Shown: positions 1 through 11,967 of the stretch, one piece after another
How the letters are laid out: each line of letters starts with the position of its first letter
How positions within the stretch are numbered: the stretch's first letter is position 1
From: Boesenbergia rotunda
Lineage: Eukaryota; Streptophyta; Magnoliopsida; Zingiberales; Zingiberaceae
DNA length: 64,000 bases
Direction of reading: 5' to 3'
Assembly: GCA_024364735.1 (NCBI GenBank)
Contig: JAGFNQ010005258.1
Location: 238,450-302,449 of the forward strand
Program-made: the position numbers and the translations under genes
The notes under the pieces: model-generated
Databases searched by the model: none
What the model saw: the letters and a program-made list of their open reading frames with translations, nothing else
What the model was told of the DNA's origin: nothing

Positions 1-1523
1 CCAAACGCGTCAGGAGCAGAATTTGGAGACAATATTGACTAAAAATGTACTTTTTATGCATTTTTATATTTTTTTTGTATTATTACATGTGTTCTTCATT
101 TGAAAAAAAATGTTTGTTCTTAAGTTATGAATGTGTTCACTATTAATTGTTAGTATTTTTGTTAGTTTTAGATATATAAATTTTATTTATAAAAAACCAA
201 ATTTAAAAAATAATAAATTAAATAAAATTTAAAAAATAATAAATTAAAAAAATACAGGTATTATGAAAAAAGAAAATAAACAAAATTGTTTAAAAATAAA
301 ACTAAATTAAATTTATATAAAATTTTTAAAAAAAGTATTTATAAAAAAAATAAATAAAATTGCTTAAATAATAAAAATAAAATAAAATAAAAAAATAAAA
401 AAATTATTGATAAAAAATAATTAATTAAATTAATTAAAAATTAATGATAGTAATTATTTTTTATTTTTTTTATTAATATTTTGTCATTAATATTTATTTT
501 ATAAAAATTTAAATAAATTAAAAATAAAAAAGAAGAAAAGAAAAAAAAGGAGGAGGGCACATGCGACATTTCATTAAGGAGAGAGAGGAGGGGTGTGGGA
601 GAGGGGGTGGAAAAAGCAGCTCTCCTTTGATAAATACCAATGTCTCCTAACCCGTTTCGTTACCGGGAAGAAAGGGACCCACACAGAGGCGAAGGTATTG
701 GCCTCCGCCATGGCCTCCGTCTAGCTCACGCCGCTCGTCCTCTCGCTCAACCGCAGCTTGGCGTGTTCCGTCGTCGCCTACGGGACCTCCGAGGAGCTGC
801 TCAACCCTATTGGCCTTCACCAGCCCTATCGCTCGTCCTCTAGCTCAATGGTGGTCCTCCTCCGTCGCCTTCCGGATCGACTCCGACGTGAAGAAAGGGA
901 CTCACCCGGCGGTAAAGCTACCGACCTCAGCCGCTTCCTCCTCCACTCCAAGATTCAATTTTTATGCCTCCTCGAGTCTATTGCTCCTGTAAAAATCAAA
1001 TTTTGAGCGTCTTCTTCCCCAAGCCCAACCCCCTTTCCAAACTCGGAAGAACACAGGGCGGAGCTCGCCAGGCGAGGAGCGAAGAAGATCTGCAGGAAGG
1101 TGGAGGAGGACATGGGAGCTCTTTCACTGCACTGCTCTTGCAAGAATACTGTGCAAGAAACTCCAAGAGACTCTCCAGACGCAAGAACTTGGTCCATGCA
1201 AAGGATGAGGACTGAACAGGTACCTAAAACAAATTGAAAGAACACAGAAAATGACTAAATTTTGTTTGTTTGTTCTGATCGTCAGTGACCTTTTGCATTG
1301 TTCTTTTAGATTGATTGTTCTCTTGTCAAAGGCAAAAAATTTACTATTAGATAGATGCCTGCTCTTTAGGCCATATCCTTGCTTACAATTACAATTCATT
1401 CCCCTTCCTTGTTTGTTCTCCCCCACTCTTTGTTGATAAGCCCAATCCTAACGAAGACAATTGTTGCTTCAATAAAGACGAAACCTCTTCCTTCTCTTCA
1501 TCACAGAGAGGAAAAGCTTTAGG
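1..1523. other. Gene-free upstream stretch
   Basis: Bases 1 to about 540 are extremely AT-rich low-complexity DNA with no coding signal. From about 600 to 1240 the composition turns GC-rich, with short open frames on both strands; none resembles a family I recognise and all are broken by stops. This part could hold the promoter and 5' leader of the SKU5-similar gene that starts at 1524, or a gene fragment. I assign no product. Confidence 0.5.
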
Positions 1524-3730
1524 ATGAGCCAAAGTGGCTTCTTGCTTTGTTTGCTCTTCTTCCTGCCCTGCTCTGTGTTTGGGGAGGATTCTTACAGGTT
1601 CTTCACTTGGAATGTGACTTACGGTGTCGTCTCCCCTCTCGGTATCACGCAGCAGGTTCTTCTTCTTCGAGACTCTTGTTCTTCTTCTCTTCTTCGACAG
1701 GCCAGAGATGAGGATGTCTGATATATAGTTTTTTGTATTGTGACAATGCATGTGTTAGGGAATTTTGATCAATGGCCAGTTTCCAGGGCCACTGATTGAG
1801 GCAGTCACCAATGATAACCTCATTGTTAATGTCTTCAACTTCTTGCCCGAGCCCTTCCTCGTCTCTTGGTAATCGCTCGGTCCCTCGCTCGATGAGATTT
1901 GCGTAGCCGAAACTCGGCTCGACGATCATGAATTATTGGTTCACCGAGCTTTTTGATGATCTAGGAATGGAGTGCAACAAAGAAGGAACTCATGGCAAGA
2001 TGGTGTTTACGGCACCAATTGCCCCATTCCATCGGGTAGCAACTTTACTTATAAAATGCAAGCCAAGGACCAAATCGGTAGCTTCTTCTACTTCCCTTCC
2101 CTCGCCTTTCACAAGGCCGCGGCGGCTACGGTGGCCTTAGGATCTCGACTCGGCCGATGATCCCGGTGCCATTCGATCCTCCAAAGGCCGACTACACTCT
2201 CTTGATCGGCGATTGGTATAAGATGAATCACTACGTGAGCACCTTTCTTCTAATGCCAAAACAGAAACAAACACTACTCTGACCGTGACGATAACTTAGT
2301 GATCTCATTCGGTTAGGACTTGAAGAAGATATTAGACGATGGCAACGACCTTCCTTTCCCGGACGGCGTCATAATTAATGGCAAACAATCAACCTCGACC
2401 TTTATCGTAGAGCAAGGTATTTATCACTGACATTTAATTATAAATTATTTGTTTTTTTAAAAATAAATATGATGTTTCAGGCAACACATATCGATTCCGA
2501 ATCTCCAATGTGGGAATCGCAACTACATTGAACGTGAGGATCCAAGGACACAAGATGTTGCTTGTCGAAGTGGAAGGCTCGCACACCATCCAAGACACTT
2601 ACGACTCGCTCGATGTGCATTTGGGTCAATCTTACTCGGTCCTCGTCCAGGCCGATCAGCCGCCGCTTGAGTATTACATCGTCGCCTCGACTCGGTTCAC
2701 CGAGACTGTGTTAGTCGGCACGGCCATTCTCCACTATAGCAACGCCGTCGGAGGGCCGGTCGGCCCAATTCCTACGGGGCCCACAGTCGAGCTCGATTTT
2801 TCGATCAATCAAGCGAGAACAATTAGGTAGGCGACAACTTTTTCCTGAGTTAGGATTGAGTCGAAACTAACCTATTCGATGCACCAAACTAGGTGGAACT
2901 TGACGGCAAGTGCGGCGAGACCTAACCCTCAAGGATCATACCGCTACGGGCAAATCAACATAACCCGATCCGTTTTGCTCGCGAACTCCGCACCCGTCAT
3001 CGGCATGAAACAGCGATATGCCGTTAACGGCGTCTCGTTCGTTCCCGCCGACACACCGTTAAAGCTAGCGGATCACTTTAACATATCCGGAGTATTTAAG
3101 CTCGGGAGCATACCCGATAACCCGAAACCCGGGCCTGAACAACTCGACGCCGCCGTCATGGACTCGAATTTTCATGATTTCTTTGAAATTATTTTCCAGA
3201 ATAACGAAAATAGCGTGGTGACGTGGCATATCGACGGCCATTCATTTTGGGTGGTCGGGTGAGTGGATGGAAGAGGAATATATTTTATTTTATATTATTT
3301 TTAAAAATATTATTTGGGAATTTTAGAATGGATCGGGGGGAATGGACTTCAGCAAGCAGAGGAGGATACAATTTGGTGGACGCAGTCTCTCGTTGCACAG
3401 TTCAGGTATTTATTTTTTTTATTTATTTATTTTATAGAAAAATTTGATAAAAATATTTTAATATAATAATATTAAAGTAAATGTTTGAAATATAATTTGA
3501 GTATGATAATGTGCCAGGTGTACCCTAAGGCGTGGTCTGCGATCTACGTGTCGTTGGACAATGTGGGGATGTGGAATATTCTATCAGAGAATTGGGCCCG
3601 AAGCTACTTGGGCCAGCAATTCTACCTCCGCGTCTACACTCCTTCGCGGTCGCCTAGGGATGAGTTACCCATCCCCAGCAATGCCTTGCTTTGCGGTCGA
3701 GCCGTGCAATTAGGAACGCGCTCGATCTGA
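1524..3730 (+). CDS. SKU5-similar (SKS) multicopper-oxidase-like protein, one frameshift
   Basis: Secreted or cell-wall protein of the SKU5/SKS group, often annotated as L-ascorbate oxidase homolog or pollen-specific protein. I place eight exons: 1524-1655, 1759-1868, 1965-2234, 2317-2416, 2481-2826, 2893-3258, 3327-3405 and 3518-3730, all with GT-AG borders and consistent phases. They give about 538 residues, the usual family length. A hydrophobic signal peptide covers roughly residues 1-20. Cupredoxin blocks follow in family order, including ILINGQFPGP, NSWQDGVYGTNCPIP, GSFFYFPSLAFHKAA, LPFPDG and WARSYLGQQFYLRVYT. Copper-binding histidines of true oxidases are mostly absent: SWNG stands where HWHG is expected. 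As in other SKS proteins it is therefore probably not an active oxidase; the group is linked to directional cell growth and pollen. One base is missing in exon 3 near 2117-2125; without it the product stops at 2160. No clear GPI signal at the C-terminus. Confidence 0.88.
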
Positions 3731-4110
3731 ATGATCGATCACCGGTGGTGATCGGATACCTATTACGTTACCAAGTATTAAGTTCACGTTGATTTTTAAA
3801 ATAAAGTCTCTTAATTTTCAAGACTTTCAAATAGTTGTAATATTATTATTCCTTGGGATGAATGACAATAATTTTAAAATTATGAGGTTTTTTTATGATT
3901 TTAAAATTTTAAGAAATAGTAAACTTGAAGGTAATCCTTGCACAGAGATCAATGTTTTTTAGCCCCTGGCTTCTTCTTCTAGCCTTCCTCCACCGCCGCC
4001 CGCGGTGGAAATCGACCACGGAGCGACTGCCGCTAAGCCCAGCGCCGCCACTCACCATCTCGCGCGCGCCGCCTGGAAGCGAGAGCTCATCTTCCGTCCC
4101 AAAGCGAACT
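3731..4110 (+). other. Spacer between SKS gene and 7SL RNA
   Basis: The first half is AT-rich 3' flank. The part from about 3950 is GC-richer and leads into the 7SL promoter. It contains the 21-base string at 3929-3949 that recurs at 8892-8912. Short open frames over 3925-4187 run straight through the RNA promoter and are not credible genes. Confidence 0.5.
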
Positions 4111-4114
4111 CTTT

Positions 4115-4157
4115 AGTCCCACATCGTTCTATTGGTTTTATTCGACCCCTATATTGG
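4115..4157 (+). promoter_or_regulatory. USE plus TATA promoter of a Pol III snRNA-type gene
   Basis: AGTCCCACATCG at 4115-4126 matches the plant upstream sequence element (RTCCCACATCG). A TATA-like TATATTGG lies at 4150-4157. The gap of 23 bases between them is the short spacing established for plant Pol III promoters (U6, 7SL), shorter than that of Pol II snRNA genes. The RNA start lies about 28 bases beyond the TATA box. Confidence 0.88.
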
Positions 4158-4177
4158 TTCTTCTTTGTGCCTCGATC

Positions 4178-4477
4178 GCCGAGCTGAGTAGCTTCAGCTT
4201 GTGACCCGAGCCGGGGGCTATAAATGATTTGGATGATGTCGCTGGTTTCTGAGGCGTGGGTTCACCGTACGATCAATGGCCTGCCCATTCCAAGTTGAAA
4301 GTGAGCCGATATAACTGAGTGTAGGCCCAGTTTGTCCGGTTCATCATGAGATGGGCACTGGACCAGGCTGGTTTCACAGAGCAATTCCACCCATCCACTT
4401 TCAACGGTGGAAGGATAACAGGCCGTGTACATTGAAGCCACTGTATACCTCGGAGCCCACTTCTATCAAACAAATCA
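4178..4477 (+). ncRNA. Signal recognition particle RNA (7SL)
   Basis: This is the RNA scaffold of the cytosolic signal recognition particle, which binds SRP9/14, 19, 54, 68 and 72 and targets secretory proteins to the ER. The 5' end starts GCCGAGCTGAGTAGC and can pair with CTCGG near the 3' end (4449-4453), closing the Alu-type domain. The region with CTTGTGACCCGAG and GGGGGC fits plant 7SL domain I. Domain IV, the SRP54 site, is visible at 4363-4383 as CCAGG, a short stem capped by GUUUCA, then AGCA. A run of six T at 4478-4483 is the expected Pol III terminator. Length is about 300 nt, normal for plants. The USE/TATA promoter directly upstream supports a functional copy rather than a retro-pseudogene. 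The exact 3' end within about 4462-4477 is uncertain. Confidence 0.88.
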
Positions 4478-4483
4478 TTTTTT
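4478..4483 (+). terminator. Pol III T-run terminator of the 7SL gene
   Basis: Six consecutive T residues follow the 7SL 3' end; runs of four or more T stop RNA polymerase III. Confidence 0.75.
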
Positions 4484-5076
4484 CCTCACAAATTTTATTA
4501 GTCATATCCTCCGTAATTTTTACCTTTTGAAAAAAATAAATAATTAGTATTAATAAATTATCATAATTAGTTATTCATAGATAAATTCGTATGTAAAAAA
4601 ATTTAGGAAAATTAAAAGGGTTCTTTAAAAAAAATATCCTTATTTATAAATGTATAACAATTATAATATATATAGCACTTGTTATAATATATTCAAATAA
4701 ACAATCTTTTTTAAGATAACTTAATAAAAATAATATATATTATATTTAATAGCTACTATAATAATATTTCAAATGAAATAAATGTTCTTTAAAAATAAAA
4801 ATATATTAAACACTTATTTTTATTATTTTTTTGAAACACCCATTCTAAGAATTAGAGATGACAATTGTAATATTATTTCCATGTGTTGTTTCATAATGAG
4901 TAAAATCCAATTCTTACAAAATGGACTCCGTGAATCATCTCAATTGTTCGAAGAAATTGAAAAAAAAAAAAAACAATTGTCAAAAGGTCGAGAACATAGT
5001 GAGTCCTTTGTTAGAAGCTGGCACACTCTAATGGAGTGTCAGATTCATCATCTGTGCATTGTGCTCACTGAAGAAA
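4484..5076. other. AT-rich spacer
   Basis: Very AT-rich, low-complexity intergenic DNA between the 7SL gene and the 3' end of TIM14, including an A-run near 4959-4973. It will include the TIM14 3' UTR on the minus strand. I see no gene. Confidence 0.5.
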
Positions 5077-7963
5077 TCAAAACACAGACGAACCGCCTCT
5101 CAATTTACCCGCCAGCATGTCCTTGGCCTCGTTGATCTTCGAAGCGAGGTAATGGCTTCCTCCGCTGTCCGGGTGGTTCGCCACCATCACTCTCCTGTGA
5201 GCCTCCTTGATCTTGTCCAGCGGAGAATGCTCTCTGCGACAAGTCCAAGTTTGCTTAAGGAACCAATGAGACAGCATTCTGTTAGAGGAACCAGAGTTGG
5301 GCATACCTCACGCCAAGGATCAAATAGGCTTCCCGCTTTGTCATCTGCCGCTCAAAACCACCTGGATAGAACTTGCGGACTCGAGGAACAATAGGGCGAG
5401 CTTTAAATGCCTGCCATGCCTGAATCATGTATCGACCTCCGACCGCAGCGGCAGCCACTGTTAGACTTGTAATTAAAGGAGTTGCCTGAAGTAATGATTA
5501 AAAGATGTCATGAAAGCATCGCGAATGAACCATATCATGGATACTAACTATTAGATGGAAATTTGATTTCACAAAGAAGAAAACAGGAATTATAAATTTT
5601 TAGGATCTTCGGCAATACTAAATCTTAGGACTCTAAAAGAGCCGAGACGAACCAAACTTTATTTTGTTCAAGTTTGTCGGATAACATAATAGAGTCACGC
5701 CAAATCTAAATCGAAGTAAGTCATTGAACTAGTTATTCAAACTTGATTTGATTTTTTTTTTTATGAGTTTGAATTTTGCTCAATCTTGACTCAAGCTCGA
5801 TAATATCGAGCTATCAATTTGAATGTTTGATTGTTTGAAATTTTTACATTTTTAACTTATTTGATTGGTTGGTTAGTTTGATAAGTTCCTTTTGAGAACT
5901 TGTTCATCTATTTACAAGTTTGATAAGTTGTTAATGAAATTCACAAATTTTGTTTGTGGGCATTGTTGCCAATAACATTAACAAATTAACAAGGAACACA
6001 TGCATTTAAATTTGTTCATTTAGTTTAATAAGTTGTTCAAGATTGTTCATTTAATTGATCCCACTCTTATCAACCTAAACACTAAGTTTGCTGACTAATG
6101 TTTGGTTCACTTAAGGCCCTACTAAATCAGTATGAGAATCTCACTTTAAACTTTAGAATATTACAATTTCAATTTATCCGACTCTTTAAGCTACAGAAGA
6201 CTATCTTGGTGGCAAAAGGCGAATCGCTCGCCCCCAGCGCCCCCGCCAATCCATCCCAGGATCAACACGGAGGAGGTATACAGAAGACTATCTTTGAACC
6301 ATAAAGCAGTGGGTAAAAATTGCCATGTTTATATCATTATAGAAGAGACCTGGGATCAGAATCACTGATGTGTATTGATCAATCATACACATAATGCTGC
6401 AGGTTCATGAGAAATACTAGGTTGGAGATGGTAATTAGTACACTCAAAAGCAACTATTTAACTTAGAATCCTCAACTTTCCAATTGGTTGGAATGAAAAA
6501 TAGGGAAATGCTGACAAATATTCAAAAAAATGGAATGCAGCAAAAGAGCTGTACTGAACACTAGTATTTGGAGGCAATATTAAAGCTCCTTTAATAAATG
6601 GAATGCAACAAATATTTACAGGGACAGTCTAATAGTTAATGGAGGCAATATTAGAGCTCCTTTTCCCCAAACATAACTGAATATTTAGAGTTCAATAGTT
6701 TCTGCAATCAGGGTTGTGTTATTGTGAATGACATGAAAAGGGATACAATATTGTATATGCTTAAACTGAGAGAAAATGCATTTGACCAAAGAGACTTTTG
6801 GATTCTACAAAGTTGCAATAATAGGTGTAGATATATTTTACTAATGAAAGCAAAGAGAAGAGAGAAAGAGGGAATAAAATTATGGTTCCTACTTACTTCC
6901 TCTTGCTCACTCCCACTTACTCCCTCTACCTCGACACAGAGGAGATGAGAAAAGAGGAGAGACTAAAGGTACAAGTTTATATGCAGCTTCTCCGACTCCC
7001 ACTTCACCTTTCCACATTGCCCCAGCCTACTACAACTTGTCGCATTGCCTCGCCTACTCCAACTTGCTACATTGCCTCCCCATTGGCCAACCTCATCCAA
7101 TGCCTAATGCCCCACTTGTCAAATTCGAACTCATTGTGTTAGAAGAGAAGGGCCAAATTGATCATTTTTTTCTTCCTTTTTTAGGGTTGACAATATTACA
7201 CATGAACCAACCTAATCTAATCTGAAACATAATTAGTAGATACAAAATCCTAAAGTGACACGATGCCGCCCTAACATATAAATGCGTTGATATAAATTGA
7301 CCAATTTACAAAAATAATTTATTTTAAAAATATATATAGCTTTTATATCATATAACCTAACTTAGAAAATTTAGTTCATGCGCCTTATCCTTATAAAGGC
7401 ACAACTTGTTTATCAATTGATTAGCACAACACGACACCAATTGTCATCTCCACTTCAATGGACGCAGTGTTCACCTGCCTAAAACTAGGTGAATATATTA
7501 GAGGAGAGGAGACTTCTTACTACTGAAATTTGAAGCTGATAAATGAAGATTTCCAAGAACTGGTCCTCCCCTATCCTTCCTTCGAGTAAATAGAATCTAA
7601 ATTTTTATGTCTTAAAATTGATAAATTGAATGATATATCAATTTTTTTCTTTATTTCCTTTGGTGAATAGAGGAAACATTGATATTGAAGTGTGTCCATA
7701 CTTTGTAACTCATCCACCCAAAGTTAGACAAAAAGCTAATCCAAGCTATTCATCATAAAAATAAAGTGTGATTTATCCTCTTCATTTACTATCGTTCATT
7801 GGGACATCAAAACAAAGAGCTCAAAATTCATCAAATAAACTGGTATTTTGTCATTGCATCTCTACCATTCATCACCAAAGAAAATTTTTTCTTCAACATT
7901 AGAAAAATTCAGAAAACTTGCAATTAAAAAAGATTAACTAAACATCAAATCATTACGTACCAT
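5077..7963 (-). CDS. TIM14: Mitochondrial import inner membrane translocase subunit TIM14 (PAM18-type J protein)
   Basis: J-domain co-chaperone of the presequence-translocase motor. In the mitochondrial inner membrane it stimulates the ATPase of mtHsp70 during protein import. Coding exons on the minus strand are 7963-7961 (only the ATG), 5485-5307 and 5233-5077, giving 112 residues, the normal plant length. Residues 2-20 form the membrane segment (ATPLITSLTVAAAAVGG), followed by the linker GRYMIQAWQAFKARP. The J domain covers about 50-112 and has the catalytic HPD at 81-83 in VMVANHPDSGGSHYLASK. The start is placed at 7963 because the exon with GCA ACT CCT lacks its own ATG and an ATG directly followed by GTACGT lies at 7963-7956. 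A 2.5-kb intron separates the two. A further 5' UTR intron is likely, with its donor near 8143. The family is recognised with high confidence; the distant start exon is an inference. Confidence 0.88.
6195..6290 (-). repeat. Dispersed repeat, copy 1 (in TIM14 intron)
   Basis: A GC-rich segment within AT-rich intron DNA. Its reverse complement shares TTGGCGGGGGCG and GGGGGCGAGCGA with 13950-14035 and, more loosely, with 15125-15210. It is probably a piece of a transposable element whose ends I cannot define. Confidence 0.6.
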
Positions 7964-8199
7964 TAAGATCACAGCACTGAGAATCCTACCAGTCTATCCA
8001 AATCCAAGCCTCACTGCTTCATGCACCCAAAAAAAACAGTCAAGGTAAGCATTTGATCGGAACTAATACCCTAAACTAAAAGACACGTTTTTCCCATGGA
8101 AACGACATCTGAGACGGCAAATTCGAGGGCGTAGTGGTCGAAGTACCTGAGACGAACTTAGAGCGAAGAAGATGCGTTCTTCGGAGCAGAGATTACGGA

Positions 8200-9235
8200 G
8201 GACGAGAGGAAGACAAGACAGCGGCGAGGAAGAGGGGGAGAGGGAGAGGTATTTATATGGATTCACATGGCTTGGGCTACAAGAAACATGAAAGGGCGGC
8301 GTAGTGCCAGTGCCGGTGCCGGTGCGGGTGAGGCGGCTTCTTTGCTCGCCGGGTCGGGCCGGGCCGGGCTCCCGGCCCGACCCGTGGCGACCATGAGAAG
8401 CCTTTGCCGGGTCCGGCCCGGTCTCAATTGGCGTAACTCGTAAGTCGAGGATCCTAAAATCATATTGTTTACCATTAAAATTAATATTATTAAAAATATG
8501 TAATATAAATAAAATTAAATTGGGTGAGGTTAGACTTGTGTGACAATTGTGGGTAAAATTATTAAATGAACTTTTAGAACTCAAAATTTAAATAGATAAA
8601 CATAGAAACATAGTATTGTTTTAAAGGTTAGGATTTATTTGAGAATTAGTTTAGTTTAGAACCAATTTTAATTTTTTTAAGAGCACAAATTTCCAAGGAT
8701 TAAAAAATATATTTTTTAAAAAATGAACGAATTTAGAATCGGCCTTTTAAACCCTTCAAAAATATAAACACAACTCACATTATGAAAAAAAAAATTATTT
8801 TGAATTTTGGCTTTATTATTATTATTATTAAAAAACATTGATTTTAATTTATATCAACAAAACAGATAATAAAACATTTAAATAAAATTTGAGGTAATCC
8901 TTGCACAGAGATTAATAGCGTAAGTCATGTTTTGTTACACTTGCCTGGATGCTTATCTAAACTACAAAAAACTTTGTGAAGTACCGTCTTTGACAGTAGA
9001 AGCTGCTAAGAGCTCTAATGATAAGATTTTATGCATTCATTGTTGCAAAAATTTATAGCAAACAAGCTCATCTAGCAAGGTTAATGAGACATTTTAGAAC
9101 ATCTTAATGTTGGTTAAGCTGTTTTATTATTTCCAAGAATGTTCTAATATTTTCTTCTTCTCCATTAAGATTTAGAAGGTATGATTCCATGATTCAGCTT
9201 TTATCTTCTACTGCTAACAACTGTATGACATAAAT
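8200..9235. other. TIM14 upstream region, no gene
   Basis: From 8060 to 8440 the sequence is GC-rich, with a promoter-like region for TIM14 on the minus strand and a probable 5' UTR exon around 8145-8230. From 8440 onward it is AT-rich. Open frames on the minus strand over 8063-8584 are composition artefacts with no family resemblance. The string at 8892-8912 repeats that at 3929-3949. Confidence 0.5.
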
Positions 9236-9239
9236 TTTA

Positions 9240-9605
9240 AAGTAATGATACGCACAGTGAAAGTGAATGTCTCAGTGAAAATTTTGACCGTCAATCGACG
9301 GCACGTCCGACGTCCGATCATTGATCGAACACTACCGGCGGCCTTCGGCCGCCGCCCCGAACCAAACTATACCCTGGGGGGCACGGTGAACCCGTCGGGG
9401 ATCGCCACAATTGCGATCTCGCATCATTGACCGTCGATTTCGATGGGTTCACCGTTGCCGGCGATCCTGACAAGTTCACCGTCCTCCCAAGGTATAGTTT
9501 AATTCGGGATGACAATCAAAGGCCGCCGGTGGTGTCCGATCGACGATCGAACATGTGCACATTAACTGCACATCATTCACTATAATTTTCACTCTCCCAA
9601 ATTCA
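9240..9605. mobile_element. Fold-back MITE, copy 1 (long imperfect inverted repeat)
   Basis: The two halves are inverted copies of each other. The left half reads CAGTGAAAATTTT, GATCATTGATCGAACA, CTACCGGCGGCC, AACTATACCC and GGTGAACCCGTC. The reverse complement of the right half reads the same blocks with mismatches (AGTGAAAATTATAG, GATCGTCGATCGGACA, CCACCGGCGGCC, AACTATACCT, GGTGAACTTGTC). It is non-coding and would fold into one large hairpin. Related copies lie at 31205-31330 and 35135-35345. Confidence 0.75.
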
Positions 9606-10060
9606 CTCTTCAAATCATTTCCCTAAATTTTATGAGGGCATGCTTGGCTCAAAATGGATTCAGGAAACATGGAGATGCATGCCCTATATTGCTCTTTTTG
9701 GAACTCAATGTTCATAGATTTAATAGAATCTTTTCGTGACACTTCCAAAGGAAGTTAAATGAAAGTGTAACATGTGAGCTATAAAGAAAGACCAAATAAA
9801 CTCTTCTTAACATAGTTAAACAAGATATATATTAACTGGATGTCACTAACCTTGTATTAACCGTAGATTAGTACACGAGAAGTGAATGAGGAAGGCGATG
9901 GCATTTTTGGGATTTTAGCTTTGCCCGCCCCTTTCTTTCTTCTTCTTTCACCCGAATTAAAGAAAGATATTTGACGAATATTCAAAAGAATAAATACTTG
10001 ATTAATATGCAAATTACATTTTTATGGAATCTTTCATTGAAAAAATATATATGGATATCC

Positions 10061-11735
10061 TGCTTGTTAGTGTTAGTCTTAGAGTCAATGATGTGATGAT
10101 TAACTAAGAAATTTTTTGTATCATATCTTATTGATAAAGACATAATTTTGGTTATTATATTTACTTCATATGTGTGTCAAATGAATAAGTATAATAATGT
10201 TCTTGGGTAATAGATTCTAATCTACATTATATCAATTAGTTGAATTGATAGTGAGATGATGTAGAGAACACTACTCTTAACTATTCTTAGTAAAACTTTA
10301 ATATTTAAGGACAATATTAATGCGTTGAGACTAGCATGTATATCAATTGATGACTTGATCTCATAAGTCATGGATATGAGATATCACGTTGACATATAGG
10401 TATATATTAGAGAATATATACTGAAATGATCCGTCATGAGAAAATTTCATGGATCGTTATATGATTGTCATAAACTTTCTCATAGTGACTATTTGTATGA
10501 ATAGTCCTTAGACCTGAAGTACTACGGTTTCCTATATAAGGAGTTATGTATTTTGGTATCGTCAAGCGTCACTCGTAACAGGGGTGGACTATAAAGATGA
10601 TCACTAGATATGTAACAAATTATGTGAAGGGATGTGAGTGATGTAGATGGGAGCTATCCCTCCCACATGACGGGAGTGATATTTGTGGGTCTCTTGATCG
10701 AGCAGAACTATTAAAATGCATGGTCATAATCAATTGAGTCAATATGACATATTGAACTCATTTGCTTGAGTGAGTCTACATGAGGATCAAGAAACACAAA
10801 GATTGATTAGAGGATGACACAGTCTATGCCTCATTGATCAATCTAGATATCGAGGATAGAAGGACAAAGTTATACATTATAATAGTCACAGAAAGGTTAT
10901 GTCGGATCTTGATATTCTCGTCACTTGAGTAGCAATGATGTATTGCTAGATGTCGCTCATTGTTTATGTATCTAAGGCGGTTTAGATACATTGTCAATGT
11001 TACGGGAACCTATTGGGTCACACACAAAGGGCGCGATGCCTCTGAGATAAGATAATTTTAGTTTGACTAAAATATGATCCGAAATTAAATTAATTGAGTC
11101 AGACTCAAGTGAATCCAATTGAATTGAGGGATTGAGTCTAATCCGAGTTAGACTTATTTAGATTAGACTCAACTACTTGAGAATGAATAATATTGTTTAA
11201 TGAATACTATTAAATAGGAATATCAAGAGACTTTATATTCATTAGATGAATAGAAGTTGAAAAGCCAAAAGGTATACCGTGAGTCAATTGCCTTCGTTGA
11301 GATATGAGCATTAAACCATTGGAAGGCAAAGAGGCAAATAACTTTTCATATTCATTGGATGAATATAAAAGTCATTTTTCATTGGGAATGAGTCATTCTT
11401 GCTCTCTTTTTTCTCTTAGCCGAAAACTCCTCTTCCTCTTCTTCCTTGTTGGTGACCGAACCCCCTTGTGTGGCTAGCACCATAAAGGCGGTTCCTCTCC
11501 GAGACTAAGTTCGTGTGACGAACAAGATCGTGTTCGTGTGTATACTACTAGAGGCACGGGCATTCTGAACGTGCAAGAGATCCGGCGAACTAAAGACTAG
11601 CGAGATAAGCGAAGGACACGCACTAAAGGTATATATCTTTTAGATAAAATTTTGTACGAGTTTTTCGCATGGATCGCTCAAGGGATCCTATTTTCCGTTG
11701 CGTTTTTAAATTATTTACGCATAGAGATCCCTACA
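10061..11735 (+). mobile_element. Probable long terminal repeat of a Copia-type element (solo or truncated)
   Basis: A 1.7-kb stretch without coding capacity that starts with TG (at 10061 or 10065) and ends CCCTACA at 11735. It contains the strings GACCTATTGGGTCACACACAAAGGG-like (10989-11030) and, near the end, a promoter/R-U5-like part with CTTAGCCGAAAACTCC and ACGAACAAGATCGTG that resembles plant Copia LTRs. The internal protein-coding part is absent, so it is a solo LTR or a truncated element. I could not find a convincing target-site duplication. It ends within a few bases of plastid-derived DNA. Confidence 0.55.
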
Positions 11736-11740
11736 CTATC

Positions 11741-11967
11741 ATGTATGGCTCACTAGATAAAAGTCAGAATTCTAATGGGCGGTTTAAAAAGATATGTTCC
11801 AATTACCAGAACTACTTTTTTTAGTAGGTACACTTTTTATTTGTAGTATTCCACCTCTTGCTTGTTTTTGGTCCAAAGATGAAATTTTTAATGAGTTGGT
11901 TGTGTTCACCCATTTTTGCAATAATAGCTTGTTTCACAGCAGGATTAACTGCATTTTAAATGTTTCT
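11741..11967 (+). pseudogene. ndhF: Plastid ndhF fragment in the nucleus (NUPT)
   Basis: The translation matches the conserved core of plastid NADH dehydrogenase subunit 5: MYGSLDKSQN, LMGGLKRYVPITRTT, then IPPLACFWSKDEI, and in another frame SPIFAIIACFTAGLTAF. It is a nuclear copy. An extra base near 11784 and a small deletion near 11892 shift the frame, and the next tyrosine codon has become TAA (11957-11959). It is only about 75 codons long, has no start and cannot work. It lies directly against the 3' end of the LTR upstream. Confidence 0.85.

Noticed and set aside
640..1245. Cluster of small open frames
   Set aside because: GC-rich leader-type sequence with overlapping frames on both strands; none matches a family and an in-frame stop follows the most plausible ATG.
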